DNA of 56,924 bases, from assembly GCA_029863305.1 (NCBI GenBank), contig JAOTVR010000015.1, positions 1-56,924 on the forward strand, written 5' to 3'. The translations under genes and the position numbers were made by a program. Under the pieces are notes generated by a model, which was not told the origin of the DNA, did not search any database, and was given only the letters and a program-made list of their open reading frames with translations. Shown piece after piece: positions 25,714 to 34,929 of the stretch. Each line of letters opens with the position of its first letter. The stretch's first letter is position 1. This DNA is from Gammaproteobacteria bacterium. Lineage in GTDB: Bacteria; Pseudomonadota; Gammaproteobacteria; Steroidobacterales; Woeseiaceae.

Positions 25714-27937
25714 GTGGTCGCGGCGTGCATTTATCACTTCCGGCATCGCTGCCGGCGGCGTTGTCGTTTTTGGTGTCGCGATTCGTCGCGGTAACAGAAC
25801 TGACAAGGTCAGAAGCCTGATTGCAGGCGCGAATGATGCGCTGTTCGATATTTGGCTGAAAATATCTCCCGACAACAGTGTCACCGTTATCGTGCCGCAC
25901 GCGGAGATGGGTCAGGGCGTGCACACAACGCTGGCGATGATGCTGGCCGATGAACTGGACGCCGACTGGTCGAAAGTCAGCATCCTCGAGGCACCGAGTC
26001 ATAAAGAATTTGCTAATTACGCACTCGCGAAAGGCTATGCCGCCGGCAATGTGGATTTCCCGGCCTGGCTTATCGACACCGTGGACGGCTTTTTCTTCCG
26101 TGCAACACAAGTGATGGGCTTGCAGATAACGGGTGGTAGCACATCCGTAAAGACCACCGGGCAGTTCGCGATGCGCGTCACGGGCGCCGCGGCGCGCGCT
26201 GTGTTGCTGGAGGCGGCCGCCGAAAAATGGCAGGTCCCGGTCAACCAGCTAAGCACCCGTGACAGCATGATTTCTCATCACGCGAGCAATCTAACCGCAA
26301 CGTTTGCGAGTTTTGCTGTAGCAGCGGCGAGAATCCGATTGCCGGCCAAACCAGTCCTGAAACGGAGTGACCAGCTCCGTATCATGGGCACCTCACCACC
26401 GCGCACGGATATACCGGCCAAAGTGGACGGCAGCGCCATGTTCGGTATCGATGCGAGTCTGCCCGGCATGAAGTACGCGGCCATCAGGGCTGCGCCGGTA
26501 TTTGGTGGCGCTGTCGCCAGTTACGATGCGGCTTCGGTACAGGATATGCCGGGCGTGCGAAAAGTCATCAATCTGGATGACGCGGTAGCGGTCGTCGCTG
26601 ACGGCTACTGGCAGGCACGGCAGGCGCTGGATCGTCTGCACGTTGAGTTTGACGATGCCGGCAACAGCAGATGGGAACAAAGCGGTATTTACAGGCAGTT
26701 TGCGGACGACCTCGACAAGTCCGCCGCAGCCGGAAGTGAAGAGATCGACGTCGAGGCCGGCGATGCTGCTACCGGCCTCCGCGACGCCAGTACGGTCGTT
26801 ACCGCAGAATACCGCGTACCGTATCTTGCGCATTCGCCGATGGAACCGATGAACTGCACGGCCTGGGTGCATGATGACCAGTGTGAATTATGGCTCGGCA
26901 CACAGAATCCGTTGGGCTTTGCCAGGGACGTTAGCAACGCACTCGATATCGATCTCGAAAAGGTCACGGTACACAATCAATACCTGGGTGGCGGATTCGG
27001 GCGACGTGCGTTTTCGGATATCGCCGTACAGGCCGCTCGAGTGGCAGCCGATGTGCACTATCCCGTGAAGCTGGTGTGGTCGCGTGAAGAAGACACGCGA
27101 CACGACCATTATCGACAGGCGAGCATCAGTCGATTTCGGGGCGGTCTCGACGCAAGCGGCAACGCGGTGGCGTGGCACAACCACTATGTCAACAAACATG
27201 ATCCCGAGGAAGCGCCGCATATCCCCTATGCGATCGACAATCAACGCATCGTTTACACGGAAAGCAGTACACACGTGCCTTGGGGGTTCTGGCGCAGCGT
27301 AGATCATTCGCTGCATGCCTTCTTTACCGAATCCTTTATCGATGAGATGGCCGTTGCTGCCGGCCGGGATCCATACGAATACCGTCGCGAACTGCTGGCC
27401 GATCAACCTCGGTTTCTTGCCGTCCTGGATCTCGCGGCCAGCAAGGCCGGATGGGGCCAGCCGCTGGCGAAGAATTCAGGCCGCGGCATCTCGATTCACC
27501 GCTCGTTCGGCACCATCGTCGCTGAGGTCGTTGATGTCGAAGTCATCGCCGGCGAGCTATCCGTCAAGCGCGTTGTGTGCGCCGTCGATGCCGGGTTTGC
27601 CGTGCATCCTGACGGCATGGCGGCGCAAATGGAGAGCGGCATTGCCTACGGGATGACAGCCGCACTGTACGGCGAGATCTCTATTCGTCATGGTGCCGTC
27701 GCGCAGTCGAATTTCCACGACTATCCGATGCTGCGCATGGACAAGGCGCCGTTAGTCGAGACCCATATTATCAATAGTGGCGAAGCGCTCGGCGGCGCCG
27801 GTGAACCCGGAACGCCGCCCATAGCGCCGGCGCTTACGAATGCGATCTACGACGCTACCGGACTGCGCATTCGGGAATTGCCTGTTCGTCTGCACGACCT
27901 TGGGCAGACGGATCACCGTGAGTCCGACATTGCCTGA
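25706..27937 (+). CDS. Molybdopterin-binding large subunit of a xanthine oxidase family hydroxylase
   Basis: 743 residues. A twin-arginine signal ([16 protein letters not shown]) indicates export of the folded complex, as in IorB-type enzymes that have no FAD subunit. Molybdopterin-contact stretches include [21 protein letters not shown] and [14 protein letters not shown], the last carrying the conserved catalytic Glu of the family. It likely oxidises an N-heterocycle or aldehyde in the periplasm and needs a cytochrome acceptor not encoded nearby. The ATG at 25706 lies inside the small-subunit gene. The next gene begins before this one ends. Confidence 0.9.
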   Translation: MGKWSRRAFITSGIAAGGVVVFGVAIRRGNRTDKVRSLIAGANDALFDIWLKISPDNSVTVIVPHAEMGQGVHTTLAMMLADELDADWSKVSILEAPSHKEFANYALAKGYAAGNVDFPAWLIDTVDGFFFRATQVMGLQITGGSTSVKTTGQFAMRVTGAAARAVLLEAAAEKWQVPVNQLSTRDSMISHHASNLTATFASFAVAAARIRLPAKPVLKRSDQLRIMGTSPPRTDIPAKVDGSAMFGIDASLPGMKYAAIRAAPVFGGAVASYDAASVQDMPGVRKVINLDDAVAVVADGYWQARQALDRLHVEFDDAGNSRWEQSGIYRQFADDLDKSAAAGSEEIDVEAGDAATGLRDASTVVTAEYRVPYLAHSPMEPMNCTAWVHDDQCELWLGTQNPLGFARDVSNALDIDLEKVTVHNQYLGGGFGRRAFSDIAVQAARVAADVHYPVKLVWSREEDTRHDHYRQASISRFRGGLDASGNAVAWHNHYVNKHDPEEAPHIPYAIDNQRIVYTESSTHVPWGFWRSVDHSLHAFFTESFIDEMAVAAGRDPYEYRRELLADQPRFLAVLDLAASKAGWGQPLAKNSGRGISIHRSFGTIVAEVVDVEVIAGELSVKRVVCAVDAGFAVHPDGMAAQMESGIAYGMTAALYGEISIRHGAVAQSNFHDYPMLRMDKAPLVETHIINSGEALGGAGEPGTPPIAPALTNAIYDATGLRIRELPVRLHDLGQTDHRESDIA

Positions 27938-28745
27938 TACGCAGCGAAAAATTGTGGGTAAGGAAAACGGTCTGTCCAATCTCTCAATCGCGGTAATCAT
28001 TGCCGCAGCGGGTGCACTTGTCACCGCATTTGTGATGACCTCGCCTATACCGCAAGACCCTGCCTACCATCGATTCGCCGACACACGCACTTTGCTTGCC
28101 GTCAGTAATTTCTGGAATGTGGCGTCAAACCTGCCGTTTCTGCTCGTTGGCTTGTGGGGTTTTGTGTTCGTCCGTTGGCACGGTGTATCGGTCTGCATTC
28201 CGGGGCTGCAAGTCGCCTACCTGGTGTTCTTCGCCGGCGTATTTCTGACCGCTTTCGGCTCTGGCTACTACCATCTCGATCCGGCGAACGAACCGCTGAT
28301 CTGGGACCGACTGCCGATGACAATCGGCTTTGCTGGTTTGTTTTCTATAATTATCGGTGAATTCATCTCGGCCCGCGCCGGCCGTCGCATACTCGTGCCG
28401 TTACTCGTGATTGGTATCGCCTCGGTGGTGTATTGGGCGTACAGCGAGTCTCGTGGCGCCGGTGACCTGCGCCCGTACGCCATCGTTCAGTTCCTGCCGC
28501 TTCTCTTGATTCCGTTCATTCTCCTGGTGAAGAGACCGGCGATCGGGTCGGTAAAGTACTATTGGCTGATGATCCTGTTTTACGTGCTTGCCAAGGTCTT
28601 TGAGCATTTCGATGCCGAGATTTTCAGCTTCGGCCAGGTACTCGGCGGACATACGATCAAACATCTTTTCGCTGCGTTAACTCCGGCGACGATGCTGTAT
28701 GCGTTGACGCTGCGGCGCAACCGGGATGGGCCAGCCAATGCGTGA
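27918..28745 (+). CDS. Ceramidase/CREST-family membrane hydrolase
   Basis: 275 residues with seven membrane helices. The motifs GSGYYHLDP (about residue 115) and FGQVLGGHTIKHLFAAL near the end supply the conserved Ser/Asp/His set of the CREST superfamily, which includes alkaline ceramidases. A GTG at 27918 is chosen, overlapping the molybdo-subunit by 20 bases; another GTG at 27954 is possible. The substrate in a bacterium is uncertain. Confidence 0.78.
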   Translation: MSPTLPDTQRKIVGKENGLSNLSIAVIIAAAGALVTAFVMTSPIPQDPAYHRFADTRTLLAVSNFWNVASNLPFLLVGLWGFVFVRWHGVSVCIPGLQVAYLVFFAGVFLTAFGSGYYHLDPANEPLIWDRLPMTIGFAGLFSIIIGEFISARAGRRILVPLLVIGIASVVYWAYSESRGAGDLRPYAIVQFLPLLLIPFILLVKRPAIGSVKYYWLMILFYVLAKVFEHFDAEIFSFGQVLGGHTIKHLFAALTPATMLYALTLRRNRDGPANA

Positions 28746-29169
28746 TGCAGTCTACGACGGTGCTTGCCACTGCAAGGCCCTGGCGTTTCGATACAGCACT
28801 GCAATTAGTCCGAGTGGTTGGTCGGTGCGCGCTTGCCAATGCCGTTTTTGTCGCATGCACGACGCGCACAGTACTTCGGACGCCAATGGAACACTGCAGT
28901 TCACTGCCCATCAGCCCGCGGCGTTGCAACGCTATCGGTTTGCACTCAAGACGGCAGACTTTCTGCTCTGCAGGCAATGCGGCGTGTATATCGGTGCTGT
29001 TATCGATGATGGCGAAGGGCGTTTTGGCATCATCAACACACATGCGCTGAAGAATACGCCAACCGATATCGCGCAGGTGCGCCCAATCAGCTATGACGAT
29101 GAGAATGTGCGGGCCCGTATCAGTCGTCGTCAGCGGAAATGGACGCCACTGACAGTAACATCCTGTTAG
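28738..29169 (+). CDS. GFA family (CENP-V/GFA) zinc protein
   Basis: 143 residues with the zinc-binding cysteine pattern of glutathione-dependent formaldehyde-activating (GFA)-like proteins: GACHCKALAF, ACQCRFCRMH and CRQCGVYIG. The function of most members is unknown. The ATG at 28738 makes an 8-base overlap with the ceramidase stop; an ATG at 28726 is the alternative. It is last in the run with the hydroxylase subunits and converges on tpm with 3 bases between stops. Confidence 0.85.
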   Translation: MRDAVYDGACHCKALAFRYSTAISPSGWSVRACQCRFCRMHDAHSTSDANGTLQFTAHQPAALQRYRFALKTADFLLCRQCGVYIGAVIDDGEGRFGIINTHALKNTPTDIAQVRPISYDDENVRARISRRQRKWTPLTVTSC

Positions 29170-29172
29170 GTG

Positions 29173-29796
29173 CTAGGGCGTACGCCAGACTTTCTCGATC
29201 ATTTTGCTGAGGCCTGCCTCGATGAATTTTGGCGGTGCATTCTCAAGATCATCGTATTCGTCGATACAGACCAGACCGGGCCAATAGGCGAGCAACTCGT
29301 CGGCGGGCACCGAGAACGGCGGTCCGCTGGCCTGGGCCTGATCGTATTGCAGTGCGATCACCAGTTGTTCGGCATCGTTCGCCAACAGAGAACTCACATG
29401 CGTCGCGTACGCCGCGCGCGATTCGGCCGGTACCGCAACCAATGCGCCGCGGTCATAATGCGCGTCACACCGCACCGCATGCAGATCAAAGAAACTGCCA
29501 CAGTAAATCGTGATTGGTCGGCCAGTCGCACGATAGGCAGGCAATTCGCCACCGCTAATCGTGTAGTCGAGCATCTGCTCGGCGAAAAACGATTGGATGG
29601 CCAGCTCCGACAACTCGACGCCGATGACCTCGTTACCCTGATCCGCCAGCCACAACAGATCCTGGGACTTGCCGCACAGCGGAACCAGGACCTTGCAACC
29701 TGTCACGCGCCAATGCTTCTTCAGGCTCGCGTTGCCCTCTGCCTGGTGCCAGCCGATCCTGCCCTCCTGCCATCGTTCAAGCCATGCCTCTTCCAT
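29173..29796 (-). CDS. tpm: Thiopurine S-methyltransferase
   Basis: A 207-residue SAM-dependent methyltransferase. GWHQAEGN near the N-terminus and VLVPLCGKSQDLLWLADQGN with GVELSELA are the hallmarks of bacterial TPMT. In bacteria it methylates thiol and also selenium or tellurium compounds; in the cell the substrate is unsettled. Start at the ATG at 29796. Confidence 0.93.
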   Translation of the reverse strand: MEEAWLERWQEGRIGWHQAEGNASLKKHWRVTGCKVLVPLCGKSQDLLWLADQGNEVIGVELSELAIQSFFAEQMLDYTISGGELPAYRATGRPITIYCGSFFDLHAVRCDAHYDRGALVAVPAESRAAYATHVSSLLANDAEQLVIALQYDQAQASGPPFSVPADELLAYWPGLVCIDEYDDLENAPPKFIEAGLSKMIEKVWRTP

Positions 29797-29934
29797 CAGC
29801 GCCTCTCTGTCGTTGTCGCCAGACTATTATCTACGTGCATTCCCGGAGTTTACCCGCTCCGCCCGCAGCGTTACTATGCGCCGCGCCGGCCGATCCTTCC
29901 GGCACAGTCAATCTGAGTACAGGAATCACACCGC

Positions 29935-30831
29935 ATGACTACCGCGCTACGAATTGACGGCAAAGCGAAAGCCGCTGAAATGTCGGAGAAAATTGCCGCA
30001 GATACCGCAGCGCTGCTCGAACAGCAGGGTCTCACGCCCGGACTGGCGGTCGTCATCATAGGCGAGGATCCGGCAAGCCAGGTCTACGTGCGCAACAAGA
30101 AAAAGCGGGCCGAAAGTTGTGGTTTTTATTCGGTACAGCATTCACTTTCCGAGGACACGTCTCAAGACGATGTCCTGCAACTGATCGACGAACTGAATCG
30201 GGATGACAGAATTCACGGCATTCTCGTGCAGCTGCCGCTGCCCGACCATCTGGATGAACAAGTCATCACACAATCCATCTCACCGCGTAAAGACGTTGAT
30301 GGCTTTCACTTCGTCAACATCGGCAAATTGACGTCCGGTAATACGGCTGACGCTTTCGTACCGTGTACGCCAGCCGGCTGCATGCTCATGATCGAAGATC
30401 AGCTCGGGGAGGATCTTTCCGGTCTCAGCGCGGTTGTCGTCGGACGCTCCAATATCGTCGGAAAACCGATGGCGAGTTTGCTGCTGCAAAAGAACGCGAC
30501 AGTCACCGTCACCCACAGCCGCACCAAGGACCTTGCCGGTGTCGTCCGACAGGCCGACATCGTCGTCGCTGCCGTCGGCAGAGCGAATATGGTGAAGGGA
30601 GACTGGGTAAAGCCCGGGGCCGTCGTTATTGATGTCGGCATCAACCGCATCGAAACGACCGTTGATGGTGAGACGAAATCAAAGCTCACGGGCGATGTCG
30701 ACTTCGACTCGGTGAGCGCCGTCGCCAAGGCGGTAACGCCGGTCCCCGGTGGCGTCGGACCGATGACGATCGTCATGCTCATGGCCAATACGCTGCGTGC
30801 CGCCAGACTTTCGGTCGGACTTGATGGTTGA
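29935..30831 (+). CDS. folD: Methylenetetrahydrofolate dehydrogenase/cyclohydrolase
   Basis: A 298-residue bifunctional enzyme interconverting 5,10-methylene-, 5,10-methenyl- and 10-formyl-tetrahydrofolate. Signature stretches are [13 protein letters not shown] (catalytic Lys), [33 protein letters not shown] (NADP site) and [11 protein letters not shown]. Start at the ATG at 29935. Its end overlaps mtnA by 8 bases (ATGGTTGA), so folD, mtnA and the aldolase gene form one operon. Confidence 0.96.
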   Translation: MTTALRIDGKAKAAEMSEKIAADTAALLEQQGLTPGLAVVIIGEDPASQVYVRNKKKRAESCGFYSVQHSLSEDTSQDDVLQLIDELNRDDRIHGILVQLPLPDHLDEQVITQSISPRKDVDGFHFVNIGKLTSGNTADAFVPCTPAGCMLMIEDQLGEDLSGLSAVVVGRSNIVGKPMASLLLQKNATVTVTHSRTKDLAGVVRQADIVVAAVGRANMVKGDWVKPGAVVIDVGINRIETTVDGETKSKLTGDVDFDSVSAVAKAVTPVPGGVGPMTIVMLMANTLRAARLSVGLDG

Positions 30832-31921
30832 CGAGGACTTTCGCACCATCTGGTTGAAGCCCGACGATCCTGCCATCGTACAAATCATCGACCAGCGTCG
30901 ACTCCCCCACGAGTACGACGTGCGCGAGATCAGGACCTGGCAGGACGGCTTGGCTGCAATTCGGGACATGGCTGTGCGCGGTGCTCCGCTGATCGGCGCG
31001 ACCGCCGCATGGAGCCTCTACCTCGCGGCATTGCATGACGGCGACTCGGGCGAGAGTGTCCGGCATGCCGCCAGGGAGTTGCTCGAGTCCCGACCGACAG
31101 CAGTCAATCTGCGCTGGGCCGTTGACAGAATTCTGCAGCTCGCTGATTCCGCTGCCGTCGACGACGATCTTGCCGGCCTCATCCGAGCGGATGCCGAAGC
31201 GATATGTAACGAGGATATCGAGATCTGCCTCGGAATTGGGCGCCATGGCCTGTCGCTGCTTGACGAGATTTCGCATCGCAAGGGCGGCGCCACTGTCAAC
31301 GTGCTTACGCATTGCAATGCGGGCGCCCTGGCGACGATCAACTGGGGTACAGCGACGGCACCTGTCTATCTTGCACACCAGGCCGGTATGGACATTCACG
31401 TGTGGGTCGACGAGACACGGCCGCGAAACCAGGGCTCGCAGCTCACAGCATGGGAGCTTGCCAGGAACGGCGTGCCGCACACGTTGATCGTCGATAACGC
31501 CGGGGGGCACCTGATGCAACATGGCCAGGTCGATATCGTCATCACGGGCACAGATCGTACGACTCGCCGTGGCGATGTCGCCAACAAGATCGGAACATAC
31601 CTGAAGGCCCTTGCGGCTTTCGATAATGGGATACCGTTCTACGTCGCGCTGCCATCCACTACGATCGACTGGAGCATGGCTGATGGCGTTGCGGAAATCC
31701 CGATAGAGCAACGCGATAGTCGCGAGGTGACCCATCTGAGCGGCGTGTTGAATGGTATAGCAGCGACGTTCAGGACGACCGCGCCGCAAACACCGGTCAA
31801 CAACATCGCATTCGACGTGACGCCGGCACGGCTGGTAACCGGCTTGATAACTGAACGCGGAATATGCAGCGCAAGTGAGGAGGGTCTTGCCGGACTATTC
31901 CCGGAGAGAACCGCGGCTTGA
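30824..31921 (+). CDS. mtnA: 5-methylthioribose-1-phosphate isomerase
   Basis: A 365-residue eIF2B-like sugar-phosphate isomerase of methylthioadenosine salvage. [16 protein letters not shown] contains the catalytic Cys and [18 protein letters not shown] the catalytic Asp region; [12 protein letters not shown] is also typical. The ATG at 30824 overlaps the folD stop. The next gene starts with a TTG embedded in this gene's stop (TTGA). No kinase (mtnK), phosphatase/enolase (mtnC) or dioxygenase (mtnD) is seen here. Confidence 0.94.
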   Translation: MVDEDFRTIWLKPDDPAIVQIIDQRRLPHEYDVREIRTWQDGLAAIRDMAVRGAPLIGATAAWSLYLAALHDGDSGESVRHAARELLESRPTAVNLRWAVDRILQLADSAAVDDDLAGLIRADAEAICNEDIEICLGIGRHGLSLLDEISHRKGGATVNVLTHCNAGALATINWGTATAPVYLAHQAGMDIHVWVDETRPRNQGSQLTAWELARNGVPHTLIVDNAGGHLMQHGQVDIVITGTDRTTRRGDVANKIGTYLKALAAFDNGIPFYVALPSTTIDWSMADGVAEIPIEQRDSREVTHLSGVLNGIAATFRTTAPQTPVNNIAFDVTPARLVTGLITERGICSASEEGLAGLFPERTAA

Positions 31922-32529
31922 AAACCGACGAAGGTTACATCAAGTTTATAAGCGACTGGACAGAGGGTCCTGCACCGGAACGCGCGGCGACCGATCTGCT
32001 CGACACCTGGCGGCGCCCTCTTCACCGAGCTGGGCTTATTGGTCATTATGCCGACCTCGGCATCGGCTACGGCAATATCAGCGTTCGCTACGGCGGCCCG
32101 GGACAGTTCATTATCAGTTGCACGCAGACCGGGCATCTACCGACGACGACTGGCGAACACTACGCGCTGGTCACTGCTTGTGATATGGACGAAAACCGGG
32201 TCGCTTGTGTCGGTCCGGCAGAGGCGTCTTCGGAATCGCTGACACACGCTGCACTATACCAACTGGATTCGGAAATCAACGCGGTCGTCCACGTTCACAG
32301 CCTGCGCCTGTGGGAAGAGTTGCGTGGTCATGTTGCAACGACCAGCGTGAATGTCGCTTATGGTACACCCCAGATGGCACATGAATTCGCGCGGCTGTAC
32401 CGGGATACGGATTTTCCGACGAGCGGCATCGCTGTTATGGCCGGCCATGAGGAAGGCATCGTCAGCATCGGTCGAACACTCGAACAGGCGGCCCTGCGTG
32501 TCCTGTCAATCGCAGCAGGCCCCGGCTAA
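31918..32529 (+). CDS. Class II aldolase/adducin family enzyme (MtnB- or Ald2-like)
   Basis: 203 residues with one class II aldolase domain. Metal and catalytic residues are visible: GNISVR, SSESLTHAALY, HVHSLRLWE (zinc His pair) and GHEEGIVSIG (third His). Next to MtnA it should act on methylthioribulose-1-phosphate, either as the MtnB dehydratase or as an aldolase that splits it to dihydroxyacetone phosphate and a thio-aldehyde. Absence of mtnC and mtnD here leaves both open. The TTG start overlaps the mtnA stop and is preceded by GGAGAGAACC, so translation is probably coupled. Converges on the TonB-like gene with a 4-base overlap. Confidence 0.82.
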   Translation: MKTDEGYIKFISDWTEGPAPERAATDLLDTWRRPLHRAGLIGHYADLGIGYGNISVRYGGPGQFIISCTQTGHLPTTTGEHYALVTACDMDENRVACVGPAEASSESLTHAALYQLDSEINAVVHVHSLRLWEELRGHVATTSVNVAYGTPQMAHEFARLYRDTDFPTSGIAVMAGHEEGIVSIGRTLEQAALRVLSIAAGPG

Positions 32530-32921
32530 TTGCCCGGTGTTTCGACTGACACCGGAGTCAGGTGAAAACGAAATGTCCTGCACGTCTTGATGCCGGACAA
32601 CTGCTCGCCTGGCGGTAACGGCTTGTAGCTCGATTGCCGAACCGCGTCCCGCGAGGTCTTCTCGAAAACCCGATTCGTACTGCGGCGGACGGTCACACGT
32701 TTTGTGTTTCCATCGCGATCCACATTGAAGCAAACTTCAACCTCGCCTTCGACCCGTGCACGTCTCGCCTTCTCCGGATACTGCGGCACGACCGTGTGCA
32801 GTGGTATCCGCCTGCCGGCATCCCCGGGCGAATCCGCGACAGCCGCCGTGTTATTCCCACCGGCAAGGGAAACCAGCGGCGGCAGCAACACCGCGACCAC
32901 GAGACGCGGGTCAATTTTCAT
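32526..32921 (-). CDS. Small TonB-C-terminal domain protein
   Basis: 131 residues: a hydrophobic N-terminus (LVVAVLLPPLVSLAGG) and a C-terminal TonB-like domain (VVPQYPEKARRARVEGEVEV, SSYKPLPPG). It lacks the long proline-rich spacer of true TonB, so it may be a secreted TonB-fold protein rather than an energy transducer. The ATG at 32921 overlaps the TPR gene end by 11 bases; translation is likely coupled. Confidence 0.8.
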   Translation of the reverse strand: MKIDPRLVVAVLLPPLVSLAGGNNTAAVADSPGDAGRRIPLHTVVPQYPEKARRARVEGEVEVCFNVDRDGNTKRVTVRRSTNRVFEKTSRDAVRQSSYKPLPPGEQLSGIKTCRTFRFHLTPVSVETPGN

Positions 32922-33444
32922 CGTCGTCCGCTGGCTGCCGTCTTTCGTCGATGACGATGTGTGGTGCGACGGGATTTGTGGCATCGAGCAACATCGAGCG
33001 AACGATCTTGACGGTGCGTGCATTTTCGGCGAGCGCTTCCGCCTTTTGCAGGTCCTGCTCGGCTTCATCGAAGCGCTCGAGCTTTACGTACGCAAGCGCA
33101 CGATTGCTGTAAGCACGCCAGTGTTGGTCGCTTTCTTCAAGTACCTGATCGCAATACGAGATTGCAGTCTCGAGTTGCTCGAGCATGATATAGCCCGCGC
33201 AAAGGTTGGACATTCCGGTCAAGCGGTCACGCCGGCTCACTGCGTACCGCAGGCCGAGCAGGGTCAGGCGCACACCCTCTTTCCCGTCTCCGGCCAGCAA
33301 CGCTTTCGCACCGTCAGCAAGTTCGGCGTTACCCGGCCCGATGACTGTCTTGCTTTCCTGGGCAGTGGCAATCGAGAGTGTGCAACAAACTGATGCGATC
33401 GCCAGTAGAGTCAGTCGACGCGACGACAGTCTGTTCATAACCAT
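32911..33444 (-). CDS. Exported TPR protein
   Basis: 177 residues. A signal peptide ends SIATAQES; then three to four tetratricopeptide repeats with the consensus W/Y...A..Y...A pattern, best seen in HWRAYSNRALAYVKLERFDE. Probably a periplasmic protein-protein interaction module. ATG at 33444 with GGTGGA upstream. It sits between the Tat-type hydrolase and the TonB-like gene and overlaps the latter, so the pair may work together. Confidence 0.8.
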   Translation of the reverse strand: MVMNRLSSRRLTLLAIASVCCTLSIATAQESKTVIGPGNAELADGAKALLAGDGKEGVRLTLLGLRYAVSRRDRLTGMSNLCAGYIMLEQLETAISYCDQVLEESDQHWRAYSNRALAYVKLERFDEAEQDLQKAEALAENARTVKIVRSMLLDATNPVAPHIVIDERRQPADDDEN

Positions 33445-33468
33445 GTCAGTCCACCGGAGCTCTCGTGA

Positions 33469-34359
33469 TCAGTCGCCCGGAATCAGGTGTTTCGAAAAAT
33501 GGTCGATTGTGCGCTGCCACGCAAGCGCCGCAGACTTCTCGTCAAATCGCGGAGTCGTGTCATTGTGAAAGCCGTGATTTACATCCGCATACAGATAATT
33601 GACGTAGTCCCGATCATTTTCCTTAAGCGCCTTTTCAAAAGCCGGCCAACTGGCATTCACACGTTCATCCAGACCGGCATGATGCAGCATCAGTGGCGCA
33701 CGAATCTTTGCCGCATCGCCGGCCGACGGATGCCGACCATAGAATGCCACCGCGGCACCAAGCTCCGGGATTCTGACGCTGAGGCGCAACGACATGCCGC
33801 CGCCAAAACAGAAGCCGACTGAGCCAACCACACCGGTACAGTCCGGGTGGTCTTGCAGGAAGCTGACCGCGGCAACAAAATCTTCGACCATCTCGGCGCT
33901 GTCGCGCTCACGTTGCATGGCCCTGCCATCGTCATCATTGCCCGGGTAGCCCCCGAGCGGCCATAACGCGTCTGGAGCATATGCGATGAAACCTGCAATC
34001 GCGAGACGCCGCGTAACGTCTTCGATGTACGGGTTAAGACCTCGATTCTCATGAATGACGATTACGCCCGGGAGCTTGTGGTCGACGACTGCCGGCCGCG
34101 CGTAATAGCCGCGTATTACCCCGCCACCTTGTGGTGAGTTGTATTTCTTGTAGCTAACCGATATCGACGGGTCGTCAGCGCTGACCTGTTGCGCGAGCGC
34201 ATAGTCGGGACTCAGACTCGTGAGCAGTGCCGCTGCGGATACACCCGATACCGTGAAAGCTGCGGCACGATCAAGAAATTGTCGTCGGCTTACCTGGCCG
34301 TGTACGTAACGATCGAACAGATCGAGTACGCGTGGATCGTATTTTTGTTTATTGGCCAC
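33469..34359 (-). CDS. Tat-exported dienelactone hydrolase family protein
   Basis: 296 residues. SRRQFLDRAAAFTVSG is a twin-arginine-type signal about 28 residues in, preceded by a cytoplasmic lead. The alpha/beta hydrolase core has HENRGLNPY, nucleophile Cys in GFCFGGG, Asp in HHAGLDERV and His in NHGFHND. Compared with the lipoprotein member at 15497, it carries a different export signal but the same catalytic set. The GTG at 34359 overlaps the CBS gene by 11 bases and GGAGC lies upstream. Confidence 0.86.
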   Translation of the reverse strand: MANKQKYDPRVLDLFDRYVHGQVSRRQFLDRAAAFTVSGVSAAALLTSLSPDYALAQQVSADDPSISVSYKKYNSPQGGGVIRGYYARPAVVDHKLPGVIVIHENRGLNPYIEDVTRRLAIAGFIAYAPDALWPLGGYPGNDDDGRAMQRERDSAEMVEDFVAAVSFLQDHPDCTGVVGSVGFCFGGGMSLRLSVRIPELGAAVAFYGRHPSAGDAAKIRAPLMLHHAGLDERVNASWPAFEKALKENDRDYVNYLYADVNHGFHNDTTPRFDEKSAALAWQRTIDHFSKHLIPGD

Positions 34360-34780
34360 TGATATATTGCTCCAGCTGCTCGATTTCCTCCTGTTGATCG
34401 GTAATGATCGCCTGCACGAGGTCGCCAATCGAAATCATTCCGATAACCCGGTTATCCTCAACAACCGGAAGATGCCGGATTCGTTTCTCCGTCATCAACT
34501 CCATGCAGCTGTTAACAGTCTGGGAACTCGAGGTCGTACAAACATCGGTGCTCATGATTTCCGAGACGAATGTGCTCTCCGATGCACGACCTTTGATGAT
34601 CACTTTTCTCGCATAGTCACGTTCAGTGATGATGCCGCACAGCTCTTCGTCTTTCATGACAACCAGCGATCCGACGGCATTTTCCGCCATGAGCTTGATA
34701 GCATCCAGAACAGTGGTGTCAGGGGTAGCCGAAATGACGTGCCGACCCTTGGAATCCAGCAGGTGTTTCACGAGTTTCAT
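34349..34780 (-). CDS. Tandem CBS-domain protein
   Basis: 143 residues made of two CBS repeats (VGSLVVMKDEELCGIITERDYARKV-like halves). RIRHLPVVEDNRVIGMIS is typical of adenosine-ligand sensors. It lacks any enzymatic domain and may sense AMP/ATP or SAM. GGGAGCACCC precedes the ATG at 34780. It is the first gene of a minus-strand run through the TonB-like gene. Confidence 0.9.
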   Translation of the reverse strand: MKLVKHLLDSKGRHVISATPDTTVLDAIKLMAENAVGSLVVMKDEELCGIITERDYARKVIIKGRASESTFVSEIMSTDVCTTSSSQTVNSCMELMTEKRIRHLPVVEDNRVIGMISIGDLVQAIITDQQEEIEQLEQYISGQ

Positions 34781-34929
34781 GGGTGCTCCCTTTTGTTTGT
34801 CCGCAGCGACTTTTCCTTGATTCTAGCAGCAGCCGCAGTGCACCGTGGCCGGAGCCATGGTGCATTCAGTGAAAATCTTAAAAATCATGGACTTATGGAA
34901 TGACCGTTAGCAAAACACACAACGATCGA

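Noticed and set aside
30779-31789. A 336-codon minus-strand open frame over folD/mtnA
   Set aside because: Shadow of mtnA, whose motifs are clear; no family features.
34840-34863. Interrupted hairpin (GCACC..GGC / GCC..GGTGC) between the amidohydrolase and CBS genes
   Set aside because: No T tract on either strand; could be chance or an mRNA-stability element, so not annotated.
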